The notes: generated by a model from the sequence alone, not told the origin. Counted from the first letter of the stretch, positions 1 through 9,587 are shown. The stretch is DNA of 64,000 bases from CAVVEQ01 sp963806635 (GCA_963806635.1 CAWDZA010000017.1:23604-87603); one strand, 5' to 3'. A program made the numbers and translations.

Positions 1-27
1 GAATTGTTTTGGTGGAAACGGATGATT

Positions 28-53
28 GCCCGACAAAGTGTCGGGCATTTTTA
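28..53 (+). terminator. Rho-independent terminator of a gene left of the window
   Basis: A perfect 8-bp stem (28-35 with 39-46, loop AAG) is followed by ATTTTTATT. It closes a gene that lies outside the left edge. The 100 bases between it and the helicase gene show no convincing promoter. Confidence 0.75.
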
Positions 54-159
54 TTGGCTGCGCGTGCCGATCCGTGAGGAAAGGCAACCCACGCACTGAG
101 CCAGCCGGGTAGATTCGGATCATCAAAACACTCTGGCCAAATTTTGATTAGGAGTTTTG

Positions 160-1791
160 ATGATCACCGATTTTAATGATTTAAACCTGCAACCGGAACT
201 GGTGCAGGCAGTTACTGAACTGGGTTTCACTTCCCCCACCCCCATCCAATCCGGGGTCATCCCGCTCATGCTGGATGGCCGGGATATACTCGGGCAGGCA
301 CAGACGGGCACCGGTAAAACGGCTGCTTTTGCGCTCCCCATGATTCAAACCCTTCAACCCGGGCACAAGTATATCCAGGGCCTGGTCCTGGTTCCCACCC
401 GCGAATTGGCAACCCAGGTGGCAGGGGCGATTTCCGATCTTGGCCGGCACACCGGGGTGAACGTCCTGGCTGTTTACGGCGGGCAGCCCTACGGCGCCCA
501 GATCGGCGCGCTCCGCCGCGGTGTGGATATCCTGGTGGGGACGCCCGGGCGGCTGCTCGATTTGATCGACCGTTCCGTGCTCGACCTCGGCGGAATCCGC
601 ACAGTGGTTCTGGATGAAGCCGATGAGATGCTCAGTATGGGATTCATCGAAGATATCGAAACTATCCTATCCAATACCCCCGAAGATCACCAGACGGCTC
701 TTTTTTCCGCCACGCTTCCGGCTCCGATCAGAAGGCTGGCGGAAAAATACATGCAGGAACCGCAGCAGGTAACTGTTCAACGCGAGCAGGTGACCGTGGA
801 CGCGATCGAACAGCGTTATTACCTGGTGAGCACGCATGAAAAAACCGCTGCCCTCACCCGCCTTTTCGAGGTGGAGGAGATCACCAGCGCGCTGATCTTC
901 GTCCGCACGCGGGTTGAAACAACCACCCTGGCAGCGGAGCTTTCGTCCCGTGGTTTCCCGGCGGAAGCCCTCAGCGGAGATCTGATTCAGGAAGCGCGCG
1001 AAAGAACGCTCAACCGGTTCCGCCAGGGGCAGGTACAGGTGCTGGTGGCAACCGACGTGGCCGCGCGGGGATTGGATATTGATAACATCTCGCACGTTTT
1101 CAATTTCCAGCTCCCGGATGATCCCGAGATCTACGTCCACAGAATCGGGCGTACCGGCAGAGCCGGGAAAACCGGTATTGCCATCACCTTTGTTTCCGCC
1201 TCCGAGCGAAGGCGCCTGGGACGGGTGGAAGCCTTCACCCGTAAAAAGATCCAGATGGCCACCCTGCCGACCGAGGAGGATATCCGCGTCAAGCGGGAAG
1301 CCAGTCTGACCGGAAAACTCCTGATCTGGCTAAAGCGCGGGCGGTTCACACGCGAGCGCGAGCTGGTGGAGCAAATGGTAACGGAAGGCTACGATCCCCT
1401 GGATATCGCCGCGGCTGCTATAAAGGTAGCCCGTGGAGAAGAAAAACAAAGGCCCATCCATCCCGTCGCCATATTGACGGAGAGCCATCCCCAAACCGAA
1501 AAACGGGGATATGAGCGCAAACCCTACCAGGACCGTACGGGCGAGAACTCCCACGAGAATGGGATGGTTAGATTGAAAATGAAAATGGGCAGGCAGCATG
1601 GATTGAGCCCGAACGAGATAGTAGGGTTGATCGCCTCGCGGGCGGAGATCCCCGGGCACGTGATCGGTAAGATCAGCATCCAGGACAGCCGCTCGTACGT
1701 GGATATCCCCGAGGAGATGGTTCCCCAGGTGCTGGCAAGAACGCGGGATGCCCGTATCCGCCGGCTGCCGATGGAACTGCAGGTGGCGTGA
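160..1791 (+). CDS. deaD: DEAD-box ATP-dependent RNA helicase
   Basis: Cytoplasmic RNA helicase; this family unwinds structured RNA during ribosome assembly and mRNA turnover. All core motifs are present: Q motif (about residues 5-30), AQTGTGKT (47-54), PTRELA (79-84), TPGR (128-131), DEAD (152-155), SAT (183-185), then ATDVAARGLD and HRIGRTGRAG. After the two RecA-like domains come a linker and a DbpA-type RNA-binding domain (about 465-535), the layout of DeaD/CshA helicases, although 543 residues is shorter than Escherichia coli DeaD. AGGAG (150-154) lies 5 bases before ATG 160; the in-frame TTG at 157 is a poorer start. The gene stands alone with its own terminator. The exact subfamily is less certain than the DEAD-box assignment. 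Confidence 0.95.
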   Translation: MITDFNDLNLQPELVQAVTELGFTSPTPIQSGVIPLMLDGRDILGQAQTGTGKTAAFALPMIQTLQPGHKYIQGLVLVPTRELATQVAGAISDLGRHTGVNVLAVYGGQPYGAQIGALRRGVDILVGTPGRLLDLIDRSVLDLGGIRTVVLDEADEMLSMGFIEDIETILSNTPEDHQTALFSATLPAPIRRLAEKYMQEPQQVTVQREQVTVDAIEQRYYLVSTHEKTAALTRLFEVEEITSALIFVRTRVETTTLAAELSSRGFPAEALSGDLIQEARERTLNRFRQGQVQVLVATDVAARGLDIDNISHVFNFQLPDDPEIYVHRIGRTGRAGKTGIAITFVSASERRRLGRVEAFTRKKIQMATLPTEEDIRVKREASLTGKLLIWLKRGRFTRERELVEQMVTEGYDPLDIAAAAIKVARGEEKQRPIHPVAILTESHPQTEKRGYERKPYQDRTGENSHENGMVRLKMKMGRQHGLSPNEIVGLIASRAEIPGHVIGKISIQDSRSYVDIPEEMVPQVLARTRDARIRRLPMELQVA

Positions 1792-1853
1792 ACTTTCTGG
1801 ATAGGGAAGAAAACGAAACATAGACAATATATTGGGATTTATTCCATTTTGGG

Positions 1854-1888
1854 AAAATGCGTGTCCAATTTCTGGATGCGCATTTTTT
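1854..1888 (+). terminator. Rho-independent terminator after the helicase
   Basis: Stem 1854-1861 pairs with 1879-1886 (AAAATGCG/CGCATTTT). After a 2+2 internal bulge, TCCA pairs with TGGA around a 5-base loop, and a T run follows (1883-1888). Confidence 0.7.
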
Positions 1889-1960
1889 CTGAACTGGTAC
1901 CCTGAGAGTGAACAGCGAATTGTGTAGGAGTGAAAGAACAGGGATGAGGGACCAGCCGGA

Positions 1961-1989
1961 TTGACAATTCGATAGGGTTCGGATTCAAT
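1961..1989 (+). promoter_or_regulatory. Possible sigma-70 promoter, leaderless start
   Basis: TTGACA (1961-1966), 17-base spacer, TTCAAT (1984-1989). The -10 ends 7 bases before ATG 1997 and there is no Shine-Dalgarno sequence, so a leaderless transcript is possible. The -10 is weak (4 of 6 bases). Confidence 0.4.
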
Positions 1990-1996
1990 AGAACAT

Positions 1997-2428
1997 ATGG
2001 ATTCAACTCCCCGCTGGATACCGATCCTTTTTGGCACCGTCATGATCCTGATGGCGCTGATCATACTCGGCGCGTTTTACGGGTTCATCCCGGCTGAGGG
2101 GGAATTCAAAGCGCCTCCGGTCATCATCCTCAGCATTTGCATCTGCCTGTTGGCGGCAGGCCTGGCGATCCTGATCCCCCCGGGAGCACCCGCCATCCTG
2201 CGCACAGCGCTGGGAATTATTACATTTATTACCCTGGCAGCGGTATGCAACTGGACCGCTTTCGCACCGGGGATCACTTATACATCCTCCACTTCCATTG
2301 GGCTTTTTTCGTTTGAAGGGGAAGACCAGGTGGGTGGAAGGATCGTGTTCGGACTGGTTGCCATTGCGGTGGATATCATCCTGATTTCTTCCCTCGTTAT
2401 TTGGCTGAAGAAAGTCACTCGTAAATAG
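1997..2428 (+). CDS. Four-helix membrane protein, function unknown
   Basis: A 143-residue protein with about four hydrophobic segments (near residues 8-30, 40-62, 66-90 and 113-136) and a basic tail (WLKKVTRK), so an integral membrane protein. I recognise no family. The loop around residues 90-112 is polar and probably outside the membrane core. It is a single gene between a terminator and the next hydrolase, which is preceded by its own ribosome site. No ribosome site precedes ATG 1997. Confidence 0.7.
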   Translation: MDSTPRWIPILFGTVMILMALIILGAFYGFIPAEGEFKAPPVIILSICICLLAAGLAILIPPGAPAILRTALGIITFITLAAVCNWTAFAPGITYTSSTSIGLFSFEGEDQVGGRIVFGLVAIAVDIILISSLVIWLKKVTRK

Positions 2429-2573
2429 CCCGATTTGTGGCTCGAATTTAGTAAATCGACCGATTCGGACTTGACTTTAATATTTTCTTGTGCCATGATT
2501 TTTTGTGATCACACACTCATAAAAGAAGGTAATTCACCCCTCGATTCCCAAATTAAAACCATTAGGAGGAAAA

Positions 2574-3407
2574 ATGAAACATACCGAAGGCAAGTTCAAG
2601 GGAGTTCGTGAAGCCAACATTTACTACCAGGGTTGGGCACCTGATGGAGAAGTTAAAGGGGTGCTTTTTCTTGTCCACGGTCTGGGAGAACACTGCTGCC
2701 GTTATGAGAATCATGTAAATTATTTTGTTCCGAAAGGGTATGCCATATACGGGTTGGACCATCTCGGACATGGCAAATCGGATGGTCAGCAGGAGGTAAT
2801 CGACCGCTTTTCAGACTACACCGATACCCTGGCGATCTATTACAAGATGGTGAAAGGCTGGCAGACTGGAAAACCGATATTCATCATGGGGCACAGTATG
2901 GGCGGGTTGATCAGTTGTTATTACCTGCTCGACCACCAGGCGGATTTTAAAGGGGCGATCCTCTCAGCCCCCGCGATCAAGGTTAGCGATAATATCTCAA
3001 CCACCACGATCACCATGGGGAAGCTGCTATCCGTTATCGCGCCAAAAGCAGGGGTCCTCGCCTTGGATCCCACCGGAATCTCACGCGACCCGGAAGTGGT
3101 CAAAGCCTACGTGGAGGACCCGCTGGTTTTCCATGGGAAGACGCCCGCGCGGTTGGCTGCCGAAATGTTGAAAGCCATGCAGCGTGTTACAGAAGAGGTG
3201 GAAAAAATTACCCTGCCAATCATCGTTGTGCAGGGCAGCGAAGATAAATTGGTTGATCCGGACGGGGCGCAAATGCTCTACGATAGAGCTGGCTCAAAAG
3301 ACAAGACGCTGAAGATCTACCAGGGTGCCTATCATGAGGTGCACAACGAGCCAGAGCGCGAAATAATGTTCAAGGATGTGGAAACCTGGCTTGCCAGCCG
3401 CCTTTAA
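2574..3407 (+). CDS. Alpha/beta hydrolase, monoacylglycerol lipase type
   Basis: Serine hydrolase of the monoglyceride lipase/lysophospholipase group (Hydrolase_4), which releases fatty acids from monoacylglycerols or similar esters. The protein has 277 residues and no signal peptide, so it is cytoplasmic. LVHGLGEH (33-40) forms the oxyanion region, GHSMGG (106-111) the nucleophile elbow with Ser108, and GSEDKLVDP gives Asp224; His254 in AYHEVHNE completes the triad. AGGAGG lies 4 bases before ATG 2574. A second hydrolase follows 27 bases downstream and may be co-transcribed. The true substrate cannot be read from sequence. Confidence 0.9.
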   Translation: MKHTEGKFKGVREANIYYQGWAPDGEVKGVLFLVHGLGEHCCRYENHVNYFVPKGYAIYGLDHLGHGKSDGQQEVIDRFSDYTDTLAIYYKMVKGWQTGKPIFIMGHSMGGLISCYYLLDHQADFKGAILSAPAIKVSDNISTTTITMGKLLSVIAPKAGVLALDPTGISRDPEVVKAYVEDPLVFHGKTPARLAAEMLKAMQRVTEEVEKITLPIIVVQGSEDKLVDPDGAQMLYDRAGSKDKTLKIYQGAYHEVHNEPEREIMFKDVETWLASRL

Positions 3408-3434
3408 ACGATCAGCATCGGGTACTGGAAAAGC

Positions 3435-4217
3435 ATGCATATTAGGTTGAATCACTGTGTGATCATTTATTTCATGATCGCAGCGATTCTTGCTGGATGT
3501 AAGAGCGGACAAACGGGGATGGCAACCCAGAGTCTACCCCCTGTACCGACGGAGCTTCCTGGTAATCCCATTTCACCTGGACCTCAGCCTTCACCGACCC
3601 CGGATTTCTCAAAATACGCTTTTCCAATTTCAATAAACCCGGACCAGAGATACCTCATTTATTTGCATGGAAAGATAATCGAAGATCAGGGGATCCCTGC
3701 GGAAAGCCCGGATTTTGGGGAGTATGAATACGGTGCGATCCTGGATAAGTTCGAGGGATATGGATTCACCGTTATCAGTGAAACGCGTCCGATAAATACC
3801 AATAGTCTGGAATATGCTAAAAAGGTCGCAAGCCAGGTCCAAATACTGTTGGATACTGGCGTCCCAGCGGAAAACATATCCGTGGTTGGAGCTTCGAAGG
3901 GTGGTGACATCGCTATCAACACTTCCCATTTGATCGAAAACCCGGATATCAGGTATGTGATCATGGCTATCTGCAACCCGGTAGAGGTCGCGGGGTTGAA
4001 ACAAAACGGGGTTACGCTTTCGGGGAAAGTCCTTTCCATCTACGACTTCGCGGATCCACTAGCCGGATCCTGCAGAGATCTTTTTGAATTTTCAGAAAAC
4101 AAAGGATTGTCTGGTTCGAAGGAAATAATATTGAATGTGGGTACAGGTCATGGCATTCTCTATAAACCTCTCGATGATTGGATGATGCCGGTCAAAGACT
4201 GGGCGTTGGGGAATTAA
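3435..4217 (+). CDS. Lipoprotein with alpha/beta-hydrolase fold
   Basis: A 260-residue protein with a lipoprotein signal (hydrophobic stretch, then LAGC; Cys22 would be lipidated), followed by a Pro-rich linker to about residue 55. GASKGG has the GxSxG form of a nucleophile elbow, an Asp lies in IYDFADPLAG, and His in GTGHGILY could complete a triad, so a surface-anchored serine hydrolase is likely. Overall similarity to known families is weak and the activity is unproven. It follows the monoacylglycerol-lipase-like gene by 27 bases and ends at a bidirectional terminator. Confidence 0.75.
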   Translation: MHIRLNHCVIIYFMIAAILAGCKSGQTGMATQSLPPVPTELPGNPISPGPQPSPTPDFSKYAFPISINPDQRYLIYLHGKIIEDQGIPAESPDFGEYEYGAILDKFEGYGFTVISETRPINTNSLEYAKKVASQVQILLDTGVPAENISVVGASKGGDIAINTSHLIENPDIRYVIMAICNPVEVAGLKQNGVTLSGKVLSIYDFADPLAGSCRDLFEFSENKGLSGSKEIILNVGTGHGILYKPLDDWMMPVKDWALGN

Positions 4218-4239
4218 GCACAAGGCAAAATAGAAAAAG

Positions 4240-4264
4240 AACCCTCAAGTAAGAGGGTTTTTTT
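4240..4264. terminator. Bidirectional terminator
   Basis: Stem AACCCTC/GAGGGTT (4240-4246 with 4253-4259), flanked by A-rich sequence on the left and a T run on the right. It serves the convergent genes ending at 4217 (+) and 4276 (-). Confidence 0.8.
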
Positions 4265-4275
4265 CTTTAGCGGGA

Positions 4276-4653
4276 TCATTTCCTTTCGGTTATTTCCAGA
4301 ACCGTGTATTTCTGTTTCTTTTTGGATAAAGAGAACCCGAACATCTTTTTCATCAACCCGTATTTCTTATCGAGAAGTTTATCCACTTTCTGATTTGTTT
4401 CCTCGTCGAGGTGTTCCCGGGCGGAAGCTGGAACCCATTCCCCCACCAATGCCCCGTCCATTTTGCAGGGGGCGATATTCACTTGCGGGTTGCGGCGGAT
4501 GCGCTTGACTTTCCCTGAATCGGCGATTGTGTGAACATAGACAATATCACCCTCCTGCACGAACCAGACAGGGGTACGCACTCCTTCACCACTCTTGCGA
4601 AATGTCTCGATATTAATATATTGCTGCTTTTTTAAGTTTTCGAATTCAGCCAT
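4276..4653 (-). CDS. PPOX-class (F420/flavin) oxidoreductase
   Basis: A 125-residue split-barrel protein of the pyridoxamine-5'-phosphate-oxidase-like superfamily, the group often named PPOX class F420-dependent oxidoreductase. The features are the N-terminal YINIETFRKSGEGVRTPVWF strand pair, the VYVHT strand, and the KVKRIRRNPQVNIAPC segment that carries cofactor-phosphate contacts in this family. It is a soluble redox enzyme with unknown substrate; flavin versus F420 cannot be told from the sequence alone. AAGGA precedes the ATG. It is monocistronic and ends at the shared terminator. Confidence 0.85.
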   Translation of the reverse strand: MAEFENLKKQQYINIETFRKSGEGVRTPVWFVQEGDIVYVHTIADSGKVKRIRRNPQVNIAPCKMDGALVGEWVPASAREHLDEETNQKVDKLLDKKYGLMKKMFGFSLSKKKQKYTVLEITERK

Positions 4654-4765
4654 CAGTCTTAATCCTTTTTTCAGTGATAATTTTTAAGATCAATATTATT
4701 AGTATATCCACTGAATCCCATGTTCAGTATTATTGTAAAAGGTTGGGATTCAACCGGTAATCTTA

Positions 4766-5476
4766 TTACCTGGATTCAAAGCGAATTAATTTCTTCGGCT
4801 GAAAGAACTCGAAGTAGGCAATGAATGCCACAACCAGGTACGCGCAGGTCTTGGGGATCATGAGCATGCCCAGAAGGGGAACCCATTGCACCCAGAGGAT
4901 CACAGGCGCATAAAATGCGAACGAGAGAACGATCATCGCCCCAATCCAAATAAAAGGTTTGTCGTGCGTCCGGATGGCATCCCGCAGGATCAGGACAGTG
5001 ACACCTACCCCCTGGATAACCAGCAGGCTGTTGCGCAGCAGGGACCAATCATAGGGTGCAACCACCTGCCCCCAGGCATTTTGAGGGAAGAGCAGAATGA
5101 TCAGCCGGGCGATACCGGCGGCAAGCAGAAACCATCCAAATAAGCCGAGCGGTTTTTTAAATCGTAAATGCCAGATATCCACCAGCAGCATGTAGAAAAT
5201 GGTCACGGTGAAAGCGGTGGAAAATGCACCCGCGCCAACAAGGACCGGGTTTGCCTCCAACCCCCCGCGCAGGTAGGCGATCACCCGGAAACCAACGTGC
5301 CCGGTATCCCCCAGGGCGAGCAGGGCGAAAGCCCACAGAAAGCGGGTGGCAACGGCACGGTTCTCGGGCGAAACCCTCTTTCGTCGAACAGCCATCAGGA
5401 TGACGATGGTCCAGATCGTGATCAAATATCCAAGGTTGAAGATAATTTCCATCATTACACGCATCTGCTCAGACAT
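4766..5476 (-). CDS. Seven-helix membrane protein, function unknown
   Basis: A 236-residue integral membrane protein with about seven hydrophobic helices. It opens with an outside start and TM1 (about 12-30), a basic loop RRKRVSPENR, and ends in a positive tail (QPKKLIRFESR). The topology resembles microbial seven-helix proteins, but no retinal-binding Lys motif is evident, so rhodopsin is not supported. AGGAG lies 5 bases before the ATG on the minus strand. The 248 bases upstream (5477-5724) contain no gene, only AT-rich sequence. Confidence 0.7.
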   Translation of the reverse strand: MSEQMRVMMEIIFNLGYLITIWTIVILMAVRRKRVSPENRAVATRFLWAFALLALGDTGHVGFRVIAYLRGGLEANPVLVGAGAFSTAFTVTIFYMLLVDIWHLRFKKPLGLFGWFLLAAGIARLIILLFPQNAWGQVVAPYDWSLLRNSLLVIQGVGVTVLILRDAIRTHDKPFIWIGAMIVLSFAFYAPVILWVQWVPLLGMLMIPKTCAYLVVAFIAYFEFFQPKKLIRFESR

Positions 5477-5724
5477 GACTTCTCCTAATTAGTTCGGAAT
5501 AGACCCGACGATTTTGAAGTTATCCTACACGTGGTAAGAAATTTCGCATTAGAAACCTGCTCCGAAAAAAAGCAATAAGGGATCGATAATTGCTTATAGA
5601 TTTATAGATCTCCATATTGGAAAATTATTTATTGTTCAAATATCTTGGATAAACAGGGGCGGATTATACACCCATTAAAAATGAGAATTAATATTCAGGA
5701 ATTGTATATCAATCGCCATTCGGC

Positions 5725-6879
5725 TTATTGTTCAGCGTAATTTGGCTCAATTTCTCCAACAGAACTATCGAAGGTAAAACTGATCGTTCCACCACCGGAG
5801 GTTTCACTCTGCAGGGTCTGATATAGTTCACCGGCACCATCCTTTAATGTGCCAGTCAGGGTTATCACTTGACCAATTTGTGAAATTCCAACTACTCGGA
5901 AAAGGCCCCTGCCCCCACCCGGGCAGGCGTGAAACTTTAGAGTTCCTACAATCTGATTTGAGGATGGATCCTTCATCAGATCTAATGACCATCGATAAGC
6001 ATATGTACCCTCGGCTTCACCGCAAGCAGCACCATGCCACGCGCCGACCACATTCGGAGGGATGGTTCCCTGCGTAGCAGTAAGGCTAATGGGTGTTTCT
6101 GCCTGTATAGCGGGAGATGGCGTTTTTGGAGTCTTTGTTATTCGGGGTGTCCTTGTATTGAAAAGCTGCCCTTCCACCTTCCATGCGCGCTGGTCCAGAC
6201 GAATCAGGTTGTACGCCCGCTCTCCAAAGAAGGGACCGAGCCTGTCAAGGAACTGATTTCTGATGATCTCCAGCTGGCGATTGAGAGCCAGGTCAAACGT
6301 ATATCGAATAGGATTTCGGAGAAATGCTCTAATCTCATTGATATAAGCTTCGAACCTTGATTTGATATTATCCGCGATATTTCGAATCGCAAAATCCAGC
6401 ACCTGACCAATCGCACGACCAAAATTGCGGAAGCCCCTCCCGATGGCGGGGAAGAGGCGATGGCTGCGGCGCCATTCGGCACGTTTGGCTTCCAGCTGTT
6501 CGGCTGCAGCGAAGTGCGTCTGCGCTTTTTGGGTCCATATTGCAGCGAGCGCCATGTTACCGTTTTTGGTAGCCGCACCTGCGAGGCGTTGGTATTCCAA
6601 AGCCAGAGCTTTTTGCTGATTTAGTTCCTCCAATGTTGTAAGAAGCCGTGGGTCAAAATATAAGGATGCCATCGCTGGAGAGGTTTTCGCTTCGGGAGCA
6701 GTAACCTCCAGAGGGACATACAGGTCCAGAAGACCCCGGGAGGTGATCATCATGAGATGAGCCTCGTCAAAGCTGGTTTGTTTAGGTGAGTTGAATAACG
6801 GGAGATTACATGCTGTAAGACTCAAACTAATAAGGCAAATTGCCGAAACAAATAGGAAAACCACCTTTTTGATTTTCAT
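5725..6879 (-). CDS. Lipoprotein with helical domain and beta-rich C-terminus
   Basis: A 384-residue predicted lipoprotein (signal with lipobox LTAC, Cys24). Residues about 60-235 are helical and rich in Ala, Gln and Arg. A Thr/Pro linker (TPRITKTPKTPSP) leads to a C-terminal beta-rich domain with GAWHGAACGEAEGTY and CPGGGRGLF. No family is recognised. It starts 1 base after the stop of the membrane protein at 6881-7513, so the two form an operon and probably act together at the cell surface. Confidence 0.75.
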   Translation of the reverse strand: MKIKKVVFLFVSAICLISLSLTACNLPLFNSPKQTSFDEAHLMMITSRGLLDLYVPLEVTAPEAKTSPAMASLYFDPRLLTTLEELNQQKALALEYQRLAGAATKNGNMALAAIWTQKAQTHFAAAEQLEAKRAEWRRSHRLFPAIGRGFRNFGRAIGQVLDFAIRNIADNIKSRFEAYINEIRAFLRNPIRYTFDLALNRQLEIIRNQFLDRLGPFFGERAYNLIRLDQRAWKVEGQLFNTRTPRITKTPKTPSPAIQAETPISLTATQGTIPPNVVGAWHGAACGEAEGTYAYRWSLDLMKDPSSNQIVGTLKFHACPGGGRGLFRVVGISQIGQVITLTGTLKDGAGELYQTLQSETSGGGTISFTFDSSVGEIEPNYAEQ

Positions 6880-6880
6880 A

Positions 6881-7513
6881 TTATTCTCCCTCTTCCTGCA
6901 TCATAATCGTTTCGACGTATACCAGGCGGTCATCCACGATTCCGAAAGTCAATCCGGGGGCATAATAAAGGGTTCCGTTTTCGATCAATTCCTTCTCCAG
7001 CGGAAGTTCGAAAAAATCCTTTATTGAAGCAGATGCGAGCACTGATTCCAGGGGAGCATAAGCCGTGAATTGGTCCGGGTGGTAAGGCAGGGGAACCCAG
7101 GAAGCGGGGGGATCGGGTATGGGTTCCTCGTTGACAAGAATACCTTCATAATAACTGAGGGCGATGCCGGCTGTGTAATATCGCCAGATCTCTTCCCGGA
7201 CTTCGCCGGTAAAATCAGGAGCGAACTCCTCTTTATAAAAAGTTATTGTAAAAGAATCGGGGTATCCATATTTTGAGACAGTTTCGGCTTGGTCAGCTGT
7301 TAGGGTATAGCTCGCCGCAGTGGCAGCGGGGTTGATGTGCGCCCCCTCCATCAACTTGGGGCTATTCAGATATTCTTTATAGCTAAGATATAGTACCAAA
7401 ACAAGGCAAACGCCAACCAGAGCGACAAGTGCAACCAGGATCGTTATGACAATTTTCCTGGTGGAGCTGCGTTTTTTAGGCTCTGATGCAAGTTCAAGGA
7501 CTGGAGATTGCAT
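6881..7513 (-). CDS. Single-pass membrane protein, function unknown
   Basis: A 210-residue protein with a short basic cytoplasmic tail (KKRSSTRK), one membrane helix (about 21-44) and a ~165-residue extracytoplasmic domain that begins after Pro53. The outer domain has alternating beta-strand patterns (SFTITFYKEEF, LTFGIVDDRLVYVET) but matches no family I know. It is the first gene of a two-gene operon with the lipoprotein that follows 1 base later. It diverges from another lipoprotein gene at 7730. Confidence 0.7.
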   Translation of the reverse strand: MQSPVLELASEPKKRSSTRKIVITILVALVALVGVCLVLVLYLSYKEYLNSPKLMEGAHINPAATAASYTLTADQAETVSKYGYPDSFTITFYKEEFAPDFTGEVREEIWRYYTAGIALSYYEGILVNEEPIPDPPASWVPLPYHPDQFTAYAPLESVLASASIKDFFELPLEKELIENGTLYYAPGLTFGIVDDRLVYVETIMMQEEGE

Positions 7514-7656
7514 GGTTTGCCTTCACCTTCCGTTATTGAATTGGCTAGTAAGTTGGAACAAAGACTTCTTAGAAAAACCCCAATAAACCCATATCAATTT
7601 TGATTATAGCAACCGCCAGGAAATAATAAAGAGGCAATCTCACGAATTTTGATTTA

Positions 7657-7685
7657 TTGAACAACCTGATCCAATTTGCTATACT
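7657..7685 (+). promoter_or_regulatory. Sigma-70-like promoter
   Basis: TTGAAC (7657-7662), 17-base spacer, TATACT (7680-7685). It lies 44 bases before ATG 7730 in the divergent region and drives the lipoprotein gene. Confidence 0.55.
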
Positions 7686-7729
7686 GATAATGGTATCGTA
7701 CTCGATCAAGTGTTTTTCCGGGAGGGAAA

Positions 7730-8831
7730 ATGAATACACGATTCCGATCCCCAAGATTGGTAATCCCACTCATTGTTCTTTTCCTAGCCCCGGTTGCCTG
7801 TTTATTTAATCCTGCCAAGCCTGAAGCTGAAAACCAGGCAAACAATCCCAACCCATTGCAGGGAGTGAGCGATCTCCTTTCAAAGGAACCCGGGCAAAAC
7901 CGAAAAAATCCCATACCAATCGGTAAACAGATCTCCATCCCTGGCTGGGATGTTGAAGTGCGGGAATTCCTGCGTGGTGAAGCCGCATTAAAGGTCATCA
8001 ATACCGCTGATTGGCAGGCGGATCCTTTGCCGGAAGGACAGGAATACGCGCTGGCCAGGGTTTTCGTCCGCAATACATCTTTGGATGAAAACAGTCATGA
8101 CCTGGGTATATCCGAAATGTTCATGACCGGGGACCAGAACCGATTGTATGGTGACTCAATGGACGGCTGGCCGCAACCGGAATTCCTTTTTGAGGATATG
8201 TATACCGCGGAGGCAGTAGAGGGCTGGGTGGACGGGGTCGTCCCCACAAGTGAAAAGAACCTGGAGCTTGTTCTGGATGTGGCAGGGGATGACGTACGTT
8301 ACACTCGGTTTTTTGCACTTGATGAAGGCGCTTCAATTTCCCTGAATAAAGAACTGACAGGTCTCAAACCGAATGATGTGGGGATCAAATTTGAAAAACC
8401 GGCGGCTGCCGGTGACAAGGTGATCACACAGGATTGGGAACTTATCCTGGTGGAGAGCATCCGCGGGCAGGAAGCGGAAACGATACTGGAAAAGGACAAC
8501 CCCAATTATGAGTGCGCCAGAAGCCGGTACGGAACGTTTCCTGATACACATGAAGTTGAGATATATTAACCCAAATGATCTGCCAGCATGGGTGGGTTCA
8601 TCCCAATTCATGGTTTTAGATGATTTGGGTTATACATTTCAAGGAAATAATGTATATCCCCCCAGGACAGAGGATTGGATTGGTGAAACGGTTCTACCTG
8701 GGGCTGATCTGGATGGATGGGTGGTGGTGACAGGTCCTAAGGGGAAGGATCAATTAGTTGTGGAGTTCTATCCTTCCAACTATGATTATGATTTATCTTC
8801 TCAAGGTGTCCGGTATTTTGCAATTAAATAG
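7730..8831 (+). CDS. Lipoprotein with two similar beta domains (one frameshift)
   Basis: The lipoprotein signal ends in VAC (Cys24). The first domain (about 55-180) and the second (about 200 onward) both look like DUF4352-type beta-sandwich domains: each has a hydrophobic strand ending in Val/Arg-x-Asn (ARVFVRNTS; MKLRYINPN). The frame changes once, near 8498-8515: the frame opened at 7730 stops at 8569, while homologous sequence continues in the next frame (+1) to 8831. An extra C in the CCCC run at 8498 would explain it. GGAGGG (7721-7726) precedes the ATG. The role is likely surface binding; the function is unknown. Confidence 0.65.
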
Positions 8832-8995
8832 ATGCTACCGGGTCTAATGTTTCGCGTTTGAAATAGCTGGAAAAATAAAATTGATTCAACGATCAACCGA
8901 AGAAATGCGTTGATTGTGTTCGAATTAATTACCCCATGGTGCACCCCCCATATTAATGGAATTTTCAGAGCGTACAATGCTACGCTTGAATCTGC

Positions 8996-9017
8996 ATAAC
9001 CATTGTAGTATGGTTAT
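8996..9017. repeat. Inverted repeat upstream of the SOUL gene
   Basis: ATAACCAT/ATGGTTAT, 8 bp perfect, 6-base loop. It lies 18 bases before ATG 9036 and just before its GGAG site (9025-9028). It could be an operator or an mRNA hairpin near the ribosome site. The rest of 8832-9035 shows no gene. Confidence 0.45.
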
Positions 9018-9035
9018 ATTTATTGGAGATCAAAA

Positions 9036-9587
9036 ATGACCGAGTCCCCAAAATATATTGTGATTACCAAAGCAAACCAGATCGAAATCCGGGAATATCC
9101 GGGATACATCCAGGCTGAAGTTGATGTTAAGGGAACAAATTATAAAACTGCGATAGAAGCCGGGTTTGATGTTCTGGCTGGCTATATTTTTGGAAACAAC
9201 ACCTCCCGGCAGAAGGTGGATATGACCACCCCGGTCAAGGTGAACCAATCAGAGAAGATAGCCATGACCACTCCGGTCACAGTGAAAGGTGAAGATGAAT
9301 TTACCGTGGCATTTGTCATGCCCTCCGCCTACACCCTGGAAACCCTTCCCGCGCCGCGAGATGGGAGGATCCGGTTTGTTTCAGTTCCCACCCACAGGAT
9401 GGCATCCATCCGGTTTTCTGGTTTCTTCAATCAGGGAAATATCGAAAATAACAAAAAACGACTCCGGGAGTGGATGGTTGAAAATGACCTGGAGGGCGAA
9501 GGAGATTTCATTATTGCAGGTTATAACCCGCCCTGGATTCCCGGGTTCCTTGCGCGCAATGAAGTGATGATCAAAATCAAGGATTAA
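9036..9587 (+). CDS. SOUL-family heme-binding protein
   Basis: A 183-residue protein of the SOUL/HBP family, whose members bind heme or other tetrapyrroles. Typical features are the N-terminal YIVITKANQIEIREYPGYI stretch, repeated MTTPV motifs (KVDMTTPVKV and KIAMTTPVTV), FVMPSAYTLETLPAP in the middle, and a C-terminal AGYNPPWIPGFLARNEV. No signal peptide, so cytoplasmic. GGAG lies 7 bases before the ATG. Monocistronic. Heme binding is known for some family members and is inferred here. Confidence 0.92.
   Translation: MTESPKYIVITKANQIEIREYPGYIQAEVDVKGTNYKTAIEAGFDVLAGYIFGNNTSRQKVDMTTPVKVNQSEKIAMTTPVTVKGEDEFTVAFVMPSAYTLETLPAPRDGRIRFVSVPTHRMASIRFSGFFNQGNIENNKKRLREWMVENDLEGEGDFIIAGYNPPWIPGFLARNEVMIKIKD

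Noticed and set aside
1330..2064. A 244-codon minus-strand frame across the helicase end and the next promoter
   Set aside because: No motif or ribosome site; it crosses the helicase terminator and a gene start on the other strand.
4766..5476. Microbial rhodopsin, because of seven helices
   Set aside because: No Lys in the last helix within a rhodopsin motif and no proton-acceptor pattern in helix 3.
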